Source: JAJDOD01 sp050299835
GTDB lineage: Bacteria > Pseudomonadota > Alphaproteobacteria > Rhodobacterales > Rhodobacteraceae
Assembly: GCA_050299835.1 (NCBI GenBank)
Contig: JBNKWP010000001.1
Span: forward strand, 62,001-126,000
DNA: 64,000 nucleotides
Reading direction: 5' to 3'
Shown here: in pieces, positions 29,943-38,889 of the stretch
Position numbering within the stretch: position 1 is the first letter of the stretch
Layout of the letters: the number at the start of each line of letters is the position of its first letter
The notes under the pieces: generated by a model
The model's database searches: none
What the model was told of the DNA's origin: nothing
Seen by the model: the letters and a program-made list of their open reading frames with translations, nothing else
Translations under genes and position numbers: made by a program

Positions 29943-29963
29943 ACCGGCCCGTCATGGGCCGGT
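29943..29963 (+). other. Hairpin between dnaK and dnaJ
   Basis: ACCGGCCC (29943-29950) and GGGCCGGT (29956-29963) form an 8-bp stem with loop GTCAT, with a further CGCA/TGCG match just outside. There is no U-tract. It probably acts as a processing or partial-attenuation site that lowers dnaJ relative to dnaK, a common arrangement in such operons. Confidence 0.5.
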
Positions 29964-29990
29964 TCCTGCGTTCTCAATGGGATGTAACCG

Positions 29991-31142
29991 ATGGCCAAGC
30001 GCGATTATTACGAGGTACTCGGGGTCTCGAAAGGCGCGAATGCCGACGAGATCAAGAAGGCCTATCGCACCAAGGCGAAAGAACTTCACCCCGACCGGAA
30101 CTCTGACAACCCGGATGCCGAAGCCCAGTTCAAGGAAGCGAACGAGGCTTATGAGGTCCTGAAAGACGCCGACAAGAAAGCGGCTTATGACCGGTTCGGC
30201 CACGCGGCTTTCGAAGGCGGCATGGGCGGTGGAGCCCGTGGCGGTCATGGCGGGTTCCAGGGCCAGGGCGATTTCGCATCCGCGTTTTCCGACGTGTTCG
30301 ACGACCTGTTCGGCGACATGATGGGCGGCCGTCGCGGTGGCGGCGGACGTCGGGCCGTGCGCGGGTCGGACCTGCGGTACAATCTGCGGATTTCCCTCGA
30401 AGATGCGTTCAAGGGGATGCAGAGGACCATCCAGGTGCCGACGGCGGTTGCCTGCGATACCTGTAATGGCAGCGGCGCGGAAGGCGGGGCCGAGCCCACG
30501 ACATGCCCCACCTGTTCGGGTATGGGCAAGGTGCGGGCCAGCCAGGGGTTCTTCACGGTCGAGAAGACCTGCCCCACCTGTTCCGGCATGGGTCAGATCA
30601 TTCAGAACCCTTGCAAAACCTGCAGCGGCGCCGGGCGGGTCGAAAAGGATCGCTCGCTGAGCGTGAATATCCCCGCCGGTGTCGAAACAGGCACGCGAAT
30701 TCGGCTGGCCGGTGAGGGTGAGGCCGGGTTGCGCGGCGGACCGACGGGCGATCTGTATATCTTCATCGAGGTTGCCGAACACGCGCTGTTCCAGCGCGAC
30801 GGTACCGCCTTGTTCTGCCGGGTCCCGGTGTCGATGACCTCCGCCGCGATGGGCGGAGATATCGAAGTGCCGACCATCGACGGCGGCCGCAGCCGGGTGA
30901 AGATCCCAGCAGGCAGCCAGTCCGGCAGGCAAATGCGCCTGCGCGGCAAGGGGATGCCTGCCCTGCGGGGCGGATCGGCGGGCGACATGCTGATCGAACT
31001 GGCGGTGGAAACGCCGGTCAACCTGACTTCGAAGCAGAAAGAACTTTTGCGCGAGTTCGAGAAACTCAGCGAAGAGAACAACCCGGAAAGCTCCGGCTTC
31101 CTGAAGAAAATGAAGTCCTTCTGGGAAAGCATGAAGAGCTGA
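29991..31142 (+). CDS. dnaJ: Chaperone protein DnaJ (Hsp40)
   Basis: A 383-residue type I J-protein. The J domain carries HPD at residues 33-35; a Gly/Phe-rich linker follows (GGMGGGARGGHGG); four zinc motifs CDTCNGSG, CPTCSGMG (twice) and CKTCSGAG form the cysteine-rich domain; the C-terminal beta domains hold substrate. It stimulates DnaK ATPase activity. It lies downstream of dnaK in the same operon and is followed by a strong stem-loop. Confidence 0.99.
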   Translation: MAKRDYYEVLGVSKGANADEIKKAYRTKAKELHPDRNSDNPDAEAQFKEANEAYEVLKDADKKAAYDRFGHAAFEGGMGGGARGGHGGFQGQGDFASAFSDVFDDLFGDMMGGRRGGGGRRAVRGSDLRYNLRISLEDAFKGMQRTIQVPTAVACDTCNGSGAEGGAEPTTCPTCSGMGKVRASQGFFTVEKTCPTCSGMGQIIQNPCKTCSGAGRVEKDRSLSVNIPAGVETGTRIRLAGEGEAGLRGGPTGDLYIFIEVAEHALFQRDGTALFCRVPVSMTSAAMGGDIEVPTIDGGRSRVKIPAGSQSGRQMRLRGKGMPALRGGSAGDMLIELAVETPVNLTSKQKELLREFEKLSEENNPESSGFLKKMKSFWESMKS

Positions 31143-31167
31143 TTCTGTTCAAATTTTCGAAACAATG

Positions 31168-31199
31168 ACACCCGGTCGCGTGTAAACGCGGTCGGGTGT
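31168..31199 (+). terminator. Stem-loop at the end of dnaKJ
   Basis: ACACCCGGTCGCG (31168-31180) pairs with CGCGGTCGGGTGT (31187-31199) over 13 positions, two of them G-U wobbles, with loop TGTAAA. Only a short TT follows, so termination may be weak or Rho-assisted. It lies 25 bases after the dnaJ stop. Confidence 0.6.
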
Positions 31200-31237
31200 T
31201 AATCAATCTGCCACCATATTCCCGCATTCTTTGCCAA

Positions 31238-31269
31238 TTATGGCGAAATGTGGTCCAGTTATGGCGTGT
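31238..31269. repeat. Tandem TTATGGCGnnnnGTG repeat upstream of a J-domain gene
   Basis: TTATGGCG, four bases, GTG occurs at 31238 and again at 31259, exactly 21 bp apart, or two helical turns. It lies 33-64 bases upstream of the J-domain gene start at 31302. Such phased repeats often bind an activator or repressor pair; the protein is unknown. Confidence 0.35.
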
Positions 31270-31301
31270 AGTGTGTACCCCAATGTTACGAGTTGTTCCC
31301 C

Positions 31302-31934
31302 ATGTCGCCGATCGACCGTCTTACATCCCGCAATCTGGCTTTTGAGACCCTTGGCGTGGCTGCCGATGCCACTCGCATGGATATTCGCCAGGCTTACCGG
31401 ATGCTCGCCTTCAAGAAACATCCCGACCAACACCCCGAATGCGGCGATGAGTTTTCGCGCATCACGGAAGCCTATCGCTTCATCTGCGACCATGCTGATG
31501 AGCTTGGAATCGTCGATGGTGTCCCTGCCAACGATCCCGAGCCGGTGAGTGGCGCGAATGGCTCCGCTGTGACCCCGCGCCGGGTGTCGCGTCCGACGCT
31601 TCAGGCCACTGAGGAAGAATTCGATGCGCAGACCCAGGCCGATTGCGAAGCGCATATCGAAGACCAGGGCGGCGAAGGCACCTGGCATATCGCGAAAGCG
31701 GTCTATCGCATGGGCCGCAACCTGACCTATTATGTCGCGACGCCGCTGACCAAGGGCCGGAATGAGGTTGTTCTGCCGACAGGAATGCTGGTGGATTCGC
31801 GCAAGACATTGCCGAAGATTGTCGCTTTCGACTATCGCGATGCGACGGCCGGATGTTTCGAGCTGCCCGAAGACGTCTGCGCTGCGCATTTTCCCGGTGC
31901 CCGGAAGATCCAGATCAGGTTCGCCTCAGCTTAA
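31302..31934 (+). CDS. Short J-domain protein
   Basis: A 210-residue protein whose first 70 residues form a J domain with the HPD motif (FKKHPDQHPECGDEFSRITE). It lacks the Gly/Phe linker and cysteine-rich domain of DnaJ. The remainder (LTYYVATPLTKGRNEVVLPT and following) matches nothing I recognise. It should be able to stimulate DnaK, so it is probably a specialised co-chaperone. It lies 159 bases after dnaJ but behind a stem-loop, and may be transcribed separately. No clear ribosome-binding site. Confidence 0.8.
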   Translation: MSPIDRLTSRNLAFETLGVAADATRMDIRQAYRMLAFKKHPDQHPECGDEFSRITEAYRFICDHADELGIVDGVPANDPEPVSGANGSAVTPRRVSRPTLQATEEEFDAQTQADCEAHIEDQGGEGTWHIAKAVYRMGRNLTYYVATPLTKGRNEVVLPTGMLVDSRKTLPKIVAFDYRDATAGCFELPEDVCAAHFPGARKIQIRFASA

Positions 31935-31969
31935 CCCGCGCTTAACCTTGATGTTGAATGGTCTGTCCC

Positions 31970-32707
31970 ATGTCGGACCAGTATGCCTTCGATGAGGCTA
32001 TGTTACCCCGGTTTGCGGAGAAGGGGCAGAAGGTCCCGTCCTATCTGAAGGATCACCGGAAACGGCTCCGCGAACGGTTTCTGAGCGGGGGCGGTGGCGC
32101 GGTGGCGGATTACGAGTTGCTGGAACTCGTCCTCTTCCGCGCCATTCCCCGGCAGGACGTGAAGCCTTTGGCGCGGACTTTGATCGAAACCTTCGGGGAC
32201 TTTTCCGGTGTTCTGTCGGCACCGGCGGAGCGGCTTTCCGCGATTTCCGGCGTCGGTGCCTCGGTCGTGACCGAATTGAAGATCGTCGAGGCCGCCGCGC
32301 ATCGGCTGGCCCGGTCGCGGGTGCTGGACCGTCCGGCGATTTCCGGTTGGGACGCGCTGGTGAGTTACTGTCGGACCACAATGTCGCGGCAGGAGATCGA
32401 GCAGTTCCGTATTCTGTTCCTGGACCGGAAGAACCTCTTGATCGCGGATGAGCCGCAGGCGCGCGGAACAGTGGACCATGTGCCGGTCTATCCCCGAGAG
32501 GTGGTAAAACGCGCGCTGGAGTTGAACGCCTCGGCCGTGATCCTTGTTCACAATCACCCGTCGGGTGACCCGACACCGTCGGAGGCGGATATCGCCGTGA
32601 CGCGTCAGATCGCAGCAGCGGCAGAGACGCTTTCCATCACGCTGCACGACCACCTGATCATCGGCGCGGCAGAGGAGTTTTCCTTTCGATCAGCGGGCTT
32701 CCTCTGA
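31970..32707 (+). CDS. radC: RadC-family JAMM/MPN+ protein
   Basis: A 245-residue RadC/YsfA-type protein. The N-terminal region has a helix-hairpin-helix (LSAISGVGASVVTELKIV) and the C-terminal MPN+ domain carries the zinc motif HNHPSGDPTPSEAD. Despite the name, a direct role in DNA repair has not been established for the family. The start is ATG 31970. The last 18 bases overlap the convergent OmpA-domain gene. Confidence 0.94.
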   Translation: MSDQYAFDEAMLPRFAEKGQKVPSYLKDHRKRLRERFLSGGGGAVADYELLELVLFRAIPRQDVKPLARTLIETFGDFSGVLSAPAERLSAISGVGASVVTELKIVEAAAHRLARSRVLDRPAISGWDALVSYCRTTMSRQEIEQFRILFLDRKNLLIADEPQARGTVDHVPVYPREVVKRALELNASAVILVHNHPSGDPTPSEADIAVTRQIAAAAETLSITLHDHLIIGAAEEFSFRSAGFL

Positions 32708-34177
32708 CGGAAACACCCAGGTTTCAACGCGCCGATTGACCTGGGCACCCCAAGGCGTGTCGTCGCAGGCCATCGGCATTAGTTCACCGAACCCTGCGAT
32801 TTCGAGATCCACGACGGCATCGGTCAGGCGCGCTGCGACGGCGCGGCGCACCGCCCGGGCCCGGCGTTCGGAGAGGCGCTGATTGCCGTCATTGGGACCC
32901 GCCGCATCGGAAAACCCGGCAAATAGAATCGTCTGACCGTCGAATTCGCCGCTGGAGATCGCATCGGCCAGGCGTTGGACGTTCGCGGCGGACTGGGCGT
33001 CCAGATCGCTTTCTCCATCGCGGAACCGGAAGGTCAGTGTCAGCCGCTCGCCGTTCAGAAGCGTGCCGATCATGTCGCGGACCTGAGCATTGGTTTCGAC
33101 ATCGTCGCCGGCTGACAGAACCGCGTTTGCGATACGGTCGCCCTGATGCTCGAACCCGATGCGGCCAATGGCCTGATCGACGAACCCGGCGGCGCGGATG
33201 ACCGGTTGAGCTTCGGGGCTTCGAGAAAATGCGATGAAGTCACGAATGATGCGGGGTTGATCGGCGCCGGTGCGTTGCAGGAAGATCGGCTGAGTGAACG
33301 GGAAGTCCTCCGCCCGGATGGTTTCGCGCGTGGCCGGTGTCGCCAGACCGCAGGCGCCGCTCAGTACCAGAGGGACGGCGTTGCCGAGGGAGGAATAGGG
33401 CAGAAGCCCCAGAGCCCGGGGGCTGGCCGCCACGGAATCGGCGAGCCGGTTCACGTCTTCGTGAACAGTGGCGGTGGAGGCCAGGCGCGCACCCAGGGAT
33501 TGCGGTATTCGCGCTTGCCAGCGGGAGGAGACATGTACCGTGACCGGCAAATCCGGCCCACCGAGGCGCGCCCAGGTATCGAAACGACCGCTGAGCAGTC
33601 CACGCAATTGCGCAAGCGTCACCATGGCGCGCGGGTTTTGCGGTGCGACCGCTGCGACCAGCGCATCAAGGGCGATGACATCCTGGCGGATCGGCGGCGG
33701 CACCTCGTCACGCGACAGGTGCAAACTCCCCGGCGCTATTCCGGCTACGTCTTCGGGCTGATGCACGGCTTTCACGTCAACGACGGCGACGAGACGGTCG
33801 GAGCCGATTTCGCGCAAGTCCCAGGACACGGCTTTGTCATCGGTATATTTGCGGAGCGCGTCCAACCCGCTGGTATCGGCGAAGACTTCGAGAAGCGCTG
33901 GCAGAAGGCGAAACACCAGGTCCGGCGCTCCATCGACCGAGAAGCGGGCGACGAGTGCGGCGGGGTCGGGGCACCCTGCGCCGCTGCACCGCATCATTCC
34001 GGCATCGACCGTGACCGGGCCGAAGGCAGTTTCGATCCGGAACAATTCGCCATCCCGCGACAGAAGCTCGCCCTCGACGGTGATGCCGCCATCCGGCGAG
34101 GTCAGCTGGACGGGACCGGCGAGGGCCGGCATCGCGACGGCGAGCGCGAGCGCGTGGATCGTGGGCAACAATTTCAT
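32690..34177 (-). CDS. Phosphate-binding-like / OmpA fusion protein
   Basis: A 495-residue secreted protein with a signal peptide (MKLLPTIHALALAVAMPALA). Roughly residues 85-330 look like a PstS-type periplasmic binding domain (VAAVAPQNPRAMVTLAQLRG; GNAVPLVLSGACG), and residues 370-495 form an OmpA-C peptidoglycan-binding domain (LTFRFRDGESDLDAQSAANV, ending in GFGELMP and VNRRVETWVF). The combination suggests a solute-binding protein anchored to the cell wall. It overlaps radC by 18 bases in convergent orientation. Ligand unknown. Confidence 0.78.
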   Translation of the reverse strand: MKLLPTIHALALAVAMPALAGPVQLTSPDGGITVEGELLSRDGELFRIETAFGPVTVDAGMMRCSGAGCPDPAALVARFSVDGAPDLVFRLLPALLEVFADTSGLDALRKYTDDKAVSWDLREIGSDRLVAVVDVKAVHQPEDVAGIAPGSLHLSRDEVPPPIRQDVIALDALVAAVAPQNPRAMVTLAQLRGLLSGRFDTWARLGGPDLPVTVHVSSRWQARIPQSLGARLASTATVHEDVNRLADSVAASPRALGLLPYSSLGNAVPLVLSGACGLATPATRETIRAEDFPFTQPIFLQRTGADQPRIIRDFIAFSRSPEAQPVIRAAGFVDQAIGRIGFEHQGDRIANAVLSAGDDVETNAQVRDMIGTLLNGERLTLTFRFRDGESDLDAQSAANVQRLADAISSGEFDGQTILFAGFSDAAGPNDGNQRLSERRARAVRRAVAARLTDAVVDLEIAGFGELMPMACDDTPWGAQVNRRVETWVFPSEEAR

Positions 34178-34196
34178 ACAGTGGCAGGCGAGTGGT

Positions 34197-35036
34197 TCAG
34201 CGTGCCGCCAGTCTCATGTCGCGGAACAGGTTTTGCAAGCGCACCACGTCACCCACCCGTTCGCATTCTGGCATTGTGTAGGAAATTTGCGTCTTTCGGA
34301 GCCCGGCAAGGAAGCCGGTCTGATAGGCGGTGGTGGAGACGGTTGTACCGCAATTGGCCGCTGTCACTTCGGCATCGACGGACAGGCGGACCACACCTTG
34401 GGCTGTCCCGCTGCCAGCGGGGAAACTGTAGATTTCGAAAACGTCGCCTGAGCCGTTCCCCGCTCTTGTCAGAGATCCGCCCATCTTGCCGTCCATCGCC
34501 TCGGACAGGTGGGTTTCGGCGTTTATCCTGAAAACCTGTTCTCCGTGCCAGGTCAGAACCACATGCTGGAACGTCGACGGGGTGTCGGGGCTGAGGGAAT
34601 GGGACAGCCGGTAATCGCCGAATTCCAGCGCCAAGGTGACATGAGGTTCGAGAAGCGGCAGGCGAACTTCCCAATGGCCGGCGGCATCGGTCCGGTCGTC
34701 GGCAGACAACCCGGCGACGGTCAGCCGCAATCCGGTGTTCTTGTGGCAAGGGGCGTGCAGCGATACTTTGAGCGTCGCATCGGGCCGCTGTGACACTTCC
34801 ATTTTTGGCGCGCATCCGGCGGTGCGGGGCGATCGAGTTTCCACGACCCGGCCCGGGAAACTCGGTGCGGGACGCAACGCGGCGCTGCCTACCGGTGCGT
34901 CGGGGAGCGTTTGCGGAGTGTCAGGCGGGATAAGTTGCGATCCGGATTGCATCCAGTGACCGGATAGCAGAGCCAATGCCAATGTCGGGATCGCGAGCGA
35001 CCAGCGGCGCTGCAAGAGCGTCGTTACCTTCTTCAT
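34197..35036 (-). CDS. Secreted protein of unknown function
   Basis: A 279-residue protein with an N-terminal membrane segment (WSLAIPTLALALLSGHWMQ) and a Pro-rich linker, followed by a domain with CAPKMEVSQRP, HAPCHKNTGLRLTVAGLS and TMPECERVGDV. Four cysteines in the exported part could form disulfides. GGAGG lies 5 bases upstream of the ATG. It precedes the OmpA fusion on the same strand by 19 bases, and the two may work together at the envelope. I do not recognise the family. Confidence 0.7.
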   Translation of the reverse strand: MKKVTTLLQRRWSLAIPTLALALLSGHWMQSGSQLIPPDTPQTLPDAPVGSAALRPAPSFPGRVVETRSPRTAGCAPKMEVSQRPDATLKVSLHAPCHKNTGLRLTVAGLSADDRTDAAGHWEVRLPLLEPHVTLALEFGDYRLSHSLSPDTPSTFQHVVLTWHGEQVFRINAETHLSEAMDGKMGGSLTRAGNGSGDVFEIYSFPAGSGTAQGVVRLSVDAEVTAANCGTTVSTTAYQTGFLAGLRKTQISYTMPECERVGDVVRLQNLFRDMRLAAR

Positions 35037-35156
35037 GCCTGCCTCCGTCCAGCCCGCTCTTTAACGGCGGGTCCAGTCTGCACGAACATGGTAGCGAAAA
35101 AATTGCCTGAGGCCGAGCGGGCCGAAACGGTTTCCCGGCCTTCTGAAGCGATTAGA

Positions 35157-37856
35157 TCACAGCGCGCCGTGGCAGTGCTTGAACTTCTTGCCTGACCCGC
35201 AAGGGCATTGGTCGTTCCGGCCGGGATTGCCCCAAGTGTCGGGGTTGGTCTCGTCGAACCCGGCGGCGATTGCTTCCTGCGTCGGCGCGGGCGGGCCGCT
35301 TTGTTCCTCTGCCGCGGCGGCGGCCATTCTCTGCTGGGCGAGAACCTGCTGCGCCATCGCCTGCTGTTCTTCTTCGGTCATGGGCCGGATATGCGCGAGC
35401 TTTTCGGTCACATCCGTGCGCAGCCCGTTCAGCAGACCTTCGAAGAGGGCGAAGGCCTCGGATTTGTACTCGTTGACCGGATCGCGCTGCGCATAGGCCC
35501 GGAAACCGACCACCGAACGCAGGTGCTCCAGCGTCAGGATATGTTCGCGCCACTTGGAATCCATGGTCTGCAACAGAAGCTGCTTTTCGATGGAGCGCAG
35601 TGTGTCTGTGCCGAAGACATCGGCCTTGGCCTGCATGAATTCGTCGGACTTCTCGTAAAGCCGTTCACGGATTTCCTGATCGTCCACGCCTTCTTCGTCG
35701 CCCCATTCCACAATCGGGAGCGCGATGCCGATCTGTTCCTCGACGGCCTTTTTTAGACCTTCGGTATCCCATTGATCTGCATATGTTTTCGGAGGAATAT
35801 AGGTATCCACCAGGTCGTCGATGACCTCGTGCCGCATGTCCTGGACGACCTCTTCGACTTCGTCGGATTCCATCACTTCCATGCGCTGACTGAAGATGAC
35901 CTTGCGCTGGTCATTCATCACGTCATCCATCTTCAGAAGCTGCTTCCGGATATCGAAGTTGCGACCTTCGACTTTCGCCTGCGCACGCTCCAGAGACTTG
36001 TTGACCCAAGGGTGTTGGATAGCCTCGCCTTCCTGCATTCCGAGCTTCGACAGCACGCTGTCGAGCCGCTCGGAGCCGAAAATGCGCATCAGGTCGTCTT
36101 CGAGGCTGAGGAAGAACGCGGAGCGGCCCGGGTCGCCCTGACGGCCGGAACGACCGCGAAGCTGGTTGTCGATCCGGCGGCTTTCGTGCCGTTCGGTGCC
36201 AAGGACGAAAAGACCCCCAGCGGCGATAACCTTTTCCTTGTCGCCTTCGTGCTCTGCCTCGATGCGTGCGCGGATTTCGTCGGGATGGGCTTCAGGATCG
36301 GCGGCGAGCGCCTCCATCACCTTCATCTCGACATTGCCGCCGAGCTGGATGTCGGTGCCGCGCCCGGCCATGTTGGTGGCGATGGTCACCGCGCCGGGCT
36401 TACCCGCATCGGCAACGATCTGGGCTTCCTGTTCGTGGTGGCGGGCGTTCAGAACCTTGTGGGGGATGCCTTCCTTGGTCAGCAGTTCGGCGAGGAATTC
36501 GGAGCGTTCGATGGAGGTCGTGCCGACGAGAACCGGCTGGCCTTTTTCGTGGGCCTCCCGGATTTCCTTGACCACGCCTTCGAACTTCTCACGCGCGGTG
36601 CGATAGATCTGGTCATCCTGGTCTTCTCGCGCGATGGGCTTGTTCGTCGGGATTTCCATCACGCCGAGGCCGTAGATCTCGGCGAATTCCTCCGCCTCGG
36701 TGGTCGCGGTGCCGGTCATGCCGGCGAGCTTGTCATAAAGCCGGAAATAGTTCTGAAAGGTGACGGAGGCGAGGGTGATGTTCTCCGGCTGGATGGCCAC
36801 GCCCTCCTTCGCCTCGATCGCCTGGTGCAGGCCGTCGGACAGACGGCGGCCGGCCATCATGCGGCCGGTAAACTCGTCGATCAGGACGACTTCGTTGTTG
36901 CGGACGATGTAATCCTTGTCCTTCGAGAACAGCTTATGGGCCCGAAGACCCTGATTCACATGGTGGACGAGGGTCGTCGATTCCGGGTCATAGAGCGTCT
37001 GGTCTTCCGGCAGCAGCCCGGCTTCGTGCAGGCGGTTCTCAAGAAATTCGTTGCCCTCGTCGGTATAGGTGACATTGCGGGTCTTCTCATCGAGCGAGAA
37101 ATGATCGTCCTGAACCTCGGGGATGATCTTGTCGATGGTGACATACATCTCGGAGCGGTCCTGCGAGGGGCCCGAGATGATGAGCGGGGTCCGGGCTTCG
37201 TCGATCAGGATCGAGTCGACCTCGTCCACGATGGCGAAGAAGTGGCCGCGCTGCGACATGGCGTCCAGTGTCGCCTTCATGTTGTCGCGCAGGTAATCGA
37301 AGCCGAGTTCGTTGTTGGTGGCATAGGTGATGTCGCACTGATACGCGGCTTTCTTCTCCACCTCGTCCTGGCCGGGATAGATAACGCCGGTCGTCATGCC
37401 GAGCTGGCCATAGACCTTGCCCATCCATTCCGCGTCACGCTTGGCAAGGTAGTCATTGACGGTCACGATATGAACATTGCCGCCGGTCAGCGCATTCAGA
37501 TAGGCCGGGAAGGTCGCGACGAGGGTCTTGCCTTCGCCGGTCTTCATTTCGGCAATGTTGCCACGATGCAGGAAGATGCCGCCGATCAGCTGAACGTCAA
37601 AGGCGCGCAGGCCGAGCGCCCGCCGGGCCCCTTCGCGGCAGTTGGCAAAGGCTTCGGGCAGGATGCTGTCCAGATCCTCGCCATCGGCGATGCGCTTCCT
37701 GAATTCCTCGGTCTTGGCGATCAGGCCTTCGTCTGAGAGGGCTTCGAACTCAGGCTCCAGCCCGTTGATCCTTTCGACTATCGGCGCCAGCGCCTTAACC
37801 TGACGGTCATTCATGGTGCCGAAAACCTTCTTCGCGATCGAACTCAATCCGAGCAT
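35157..37856 (-). CDS. secA: Preprotein translocase ATPase SecA
   Basis: An 899-residue SecA, normal length. It drives proteins through SecYEG. Seen in order: Walker A in AEMKTGEGKTLVATFP, the NBD1 motif VDEVDSILIDEARTPLIISG, the helicase motif NMAGRGTDIQLGG, and the C-terminal zinc site CPCGSGKKFKHCHG that binds SecB. AGAAGG precedes the ATG. It is transcribed divergently from a periplasmic isomerase gene. Confidence 0.99.
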   Translation of the reverse strand: MLGLSSIAKKVFGTMNDRQVKALAPIVERINGLEPEFEALSDEGLIAKTEEFRKRIADGEDLDSILPEAFANCREGARRALGLRAFDVQLIGGIFLHRGNIAEMKTGEGKTLVATFPAYLNALTGGNVHIVTVNDYLAKRDAEWMGKVYGQLGMTTGVIYPGQDEVEKKAAYQCDITYATNNELGFDYLRDNMKATLDAMSQRGHFFAIVDEVDSILIDEARTPLIISGPSQDRSEMYVTIDKIIPEVQDDHFSLDEKTRNVTYTDEGNEFLENRLHEAGLLPEDQTLYDPESTTLVHHVNQGLRAHKLFSKDKDYIVRNNEVVLIDEFTGRMMAGRRLSDGLHQAIEAKEGVAIQPENITLASVTFQNYFRLYDKLAGMTGTATTEAEEFAEIYGLGVMEIPTNKPIAREDQDDQIYRTAREKFEGVVKEIREAHEKGQPVLVGTTSIERSEFLAELLTKEGIPHKVLNARHHEQEAQIVADAGKPGAVTIATNMAGRGTDIQLGGNVEMKVMEALAADPEAHPDEIRARIEAEHEGDKEKVIAAGGLFVLGTERHESRRIDNQLRGRSGRQGDPGRSAFFLSLEDDLMRIFGSERLDSVLSKLGMQEGEAIQHPWVNKSLERAQAKVEGRNFDIRKQLLKMDDVMNDQRKVIFSQRMEVMESDEVEEVVQDMRHEVIDDLVDTYIPPKTYADQWDTEGLKKAVEEQIGIALPIVEWGDEEGVDDQEIRERLYEKSDEFMQAKADVFGTDTLRSIEKQLLLQTMDSKWREHILTLEHLRSVVGFRAYAQRDPVNEYKSEAFALFEGLLNGLRTDVTEKLAHIRPMTEEEQQAMAQQVLAQQRMAAAAAEEQSGPPAPTQEAIAAGFDETNPDTWGNPGRNDQCPCGSGKKFKHCHGAL

Positions 37857-38034
37857 TCAATAAGCCTTCTTGCGCATATCTGACGGGATCGTGTGAGGGG
37901 ATGCGCTTGCCCGTGCCTCTGGCCCGCCATAGAAGGGCAAAACGTATCCGCCTTACCAACGAGTGCGATGTAAGGTCCGGGTTTCACAGTGTCAACGTCG
38001 CGGGAACCTGCGCGGCATCGAAGGAGGTAAAGAA

Positions 38035-38886
38035 GTGACTTTCAAATCCGCAATCTCGATTGCCGCCGCAGGATTGTTGTTCTGTCTGCCAGTGACGGCC
38101 ACCGCGCAAGAGGACATCTCTGCCGGGACTGTCGTCGCCACTGTAAACGGCACGGAGATCACGTTGGGACACATGCTGGTGTTCCGCCAGCGCCTGCCGC
38201 AGCAGTACCAGCAATTGCCTCCCAATGTGCTGTTCGACGGGGTTCTCGATCAGCTTGTTCAACAGACCCTGCTGGCGGAAGGGGTCGAAACCTTGTCGAC
38301 CGAATCCCAGGTCACGCTGGACAACGAACTGCGCGCGATCAAGGCGACCGACGCTCTGACGAAGGTGGTCGACGCGGCGACGACTGAAGAGGCGTTGCAG
38401 GAAACCTATGACAACCTTTACGGCGCCGCCGAGCCCGAGACGGAGTTCAACGCCTCGCACATTCTCGTGCCGACCGAAGAAGAAGCCGCCGCTCTGGTGA
38501 CCGAACTGGAAGGCGGAGCGGATTTCGCCGAACTTGCCAAGGAGAAATCGACCGGTCCGTCAGGTCCGCGTGGCGGCGAGTTGGGCTGGTTCGGGTCGGG
38601 TCAGATGGTGGCTCCGTTTGAAGAGGCGGTTGCAGCGATGGAAGTCGGCGCGATTTCTGCTCCGGTCGAGACCCAATTCGGCTGGCATGTGATCAGGCTG
38701 AACGAAACCCGGATCAAAGACGCCCCCTCGCTGGAAGACGTGCGCGGGCAGATTCAACAGGAATTGCAACAGAAGGTCATCGAAGCGCATCTGGAGGAGC
38801 TGACCGAAGGCGCGGACATCACGCGGGTGACGACTGAAGAGATTGATCCCGCCGCCCTGAGCGACTTCTCCCTTCTGGAAGACTGA
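38035..38886 (+). CDS. Parvulin-type peptidyl-prolyl isomerase (periplasmic)
   Basis: A 283-residue secreted foldase with a signal peptide (ISIAAAGLLFCLPVTATAQ), a SurA/PrsA-like N-terminal helical region and a parvulin domain (NASHILVPTEEEA, GGELGWFGSGQMVAPFEEAV, FGWHVIRLNE). It would help exported proteins fold, which fits its position next to secA. The start is GTG 38035, preceded by a near-perfect AAGGAGGT 7 bases upstream; a longer frame from 37963 is not needed. argJ follows after 3 bases. Confidence 0.92.
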   Translation: MTFKSAISIAAAGLLFCLPVTATAQEDISAGTVVATVNGTEITLGHMLVFRQRLPQQYQQLPPNVLFDGVLDQLVQQTLLAEGVETLSTESQVTLDNELRAIKATDALTKVVDAATTEEALQETYDNLYGAAEPETEFNASHILVPTEEEAAALVTELEGGADFAELAKEKSTGPSGPRGGELGWFGSGQMVAPFEEAVAAMEVGAISAPVETQFGWHVIRLNETRIKDAPSLEDVRGQIQQELQQKVIEAHLEELTEGADITRVTTEEIDPAALSDFSLLED

Positions 38887-38889
38887 CCC

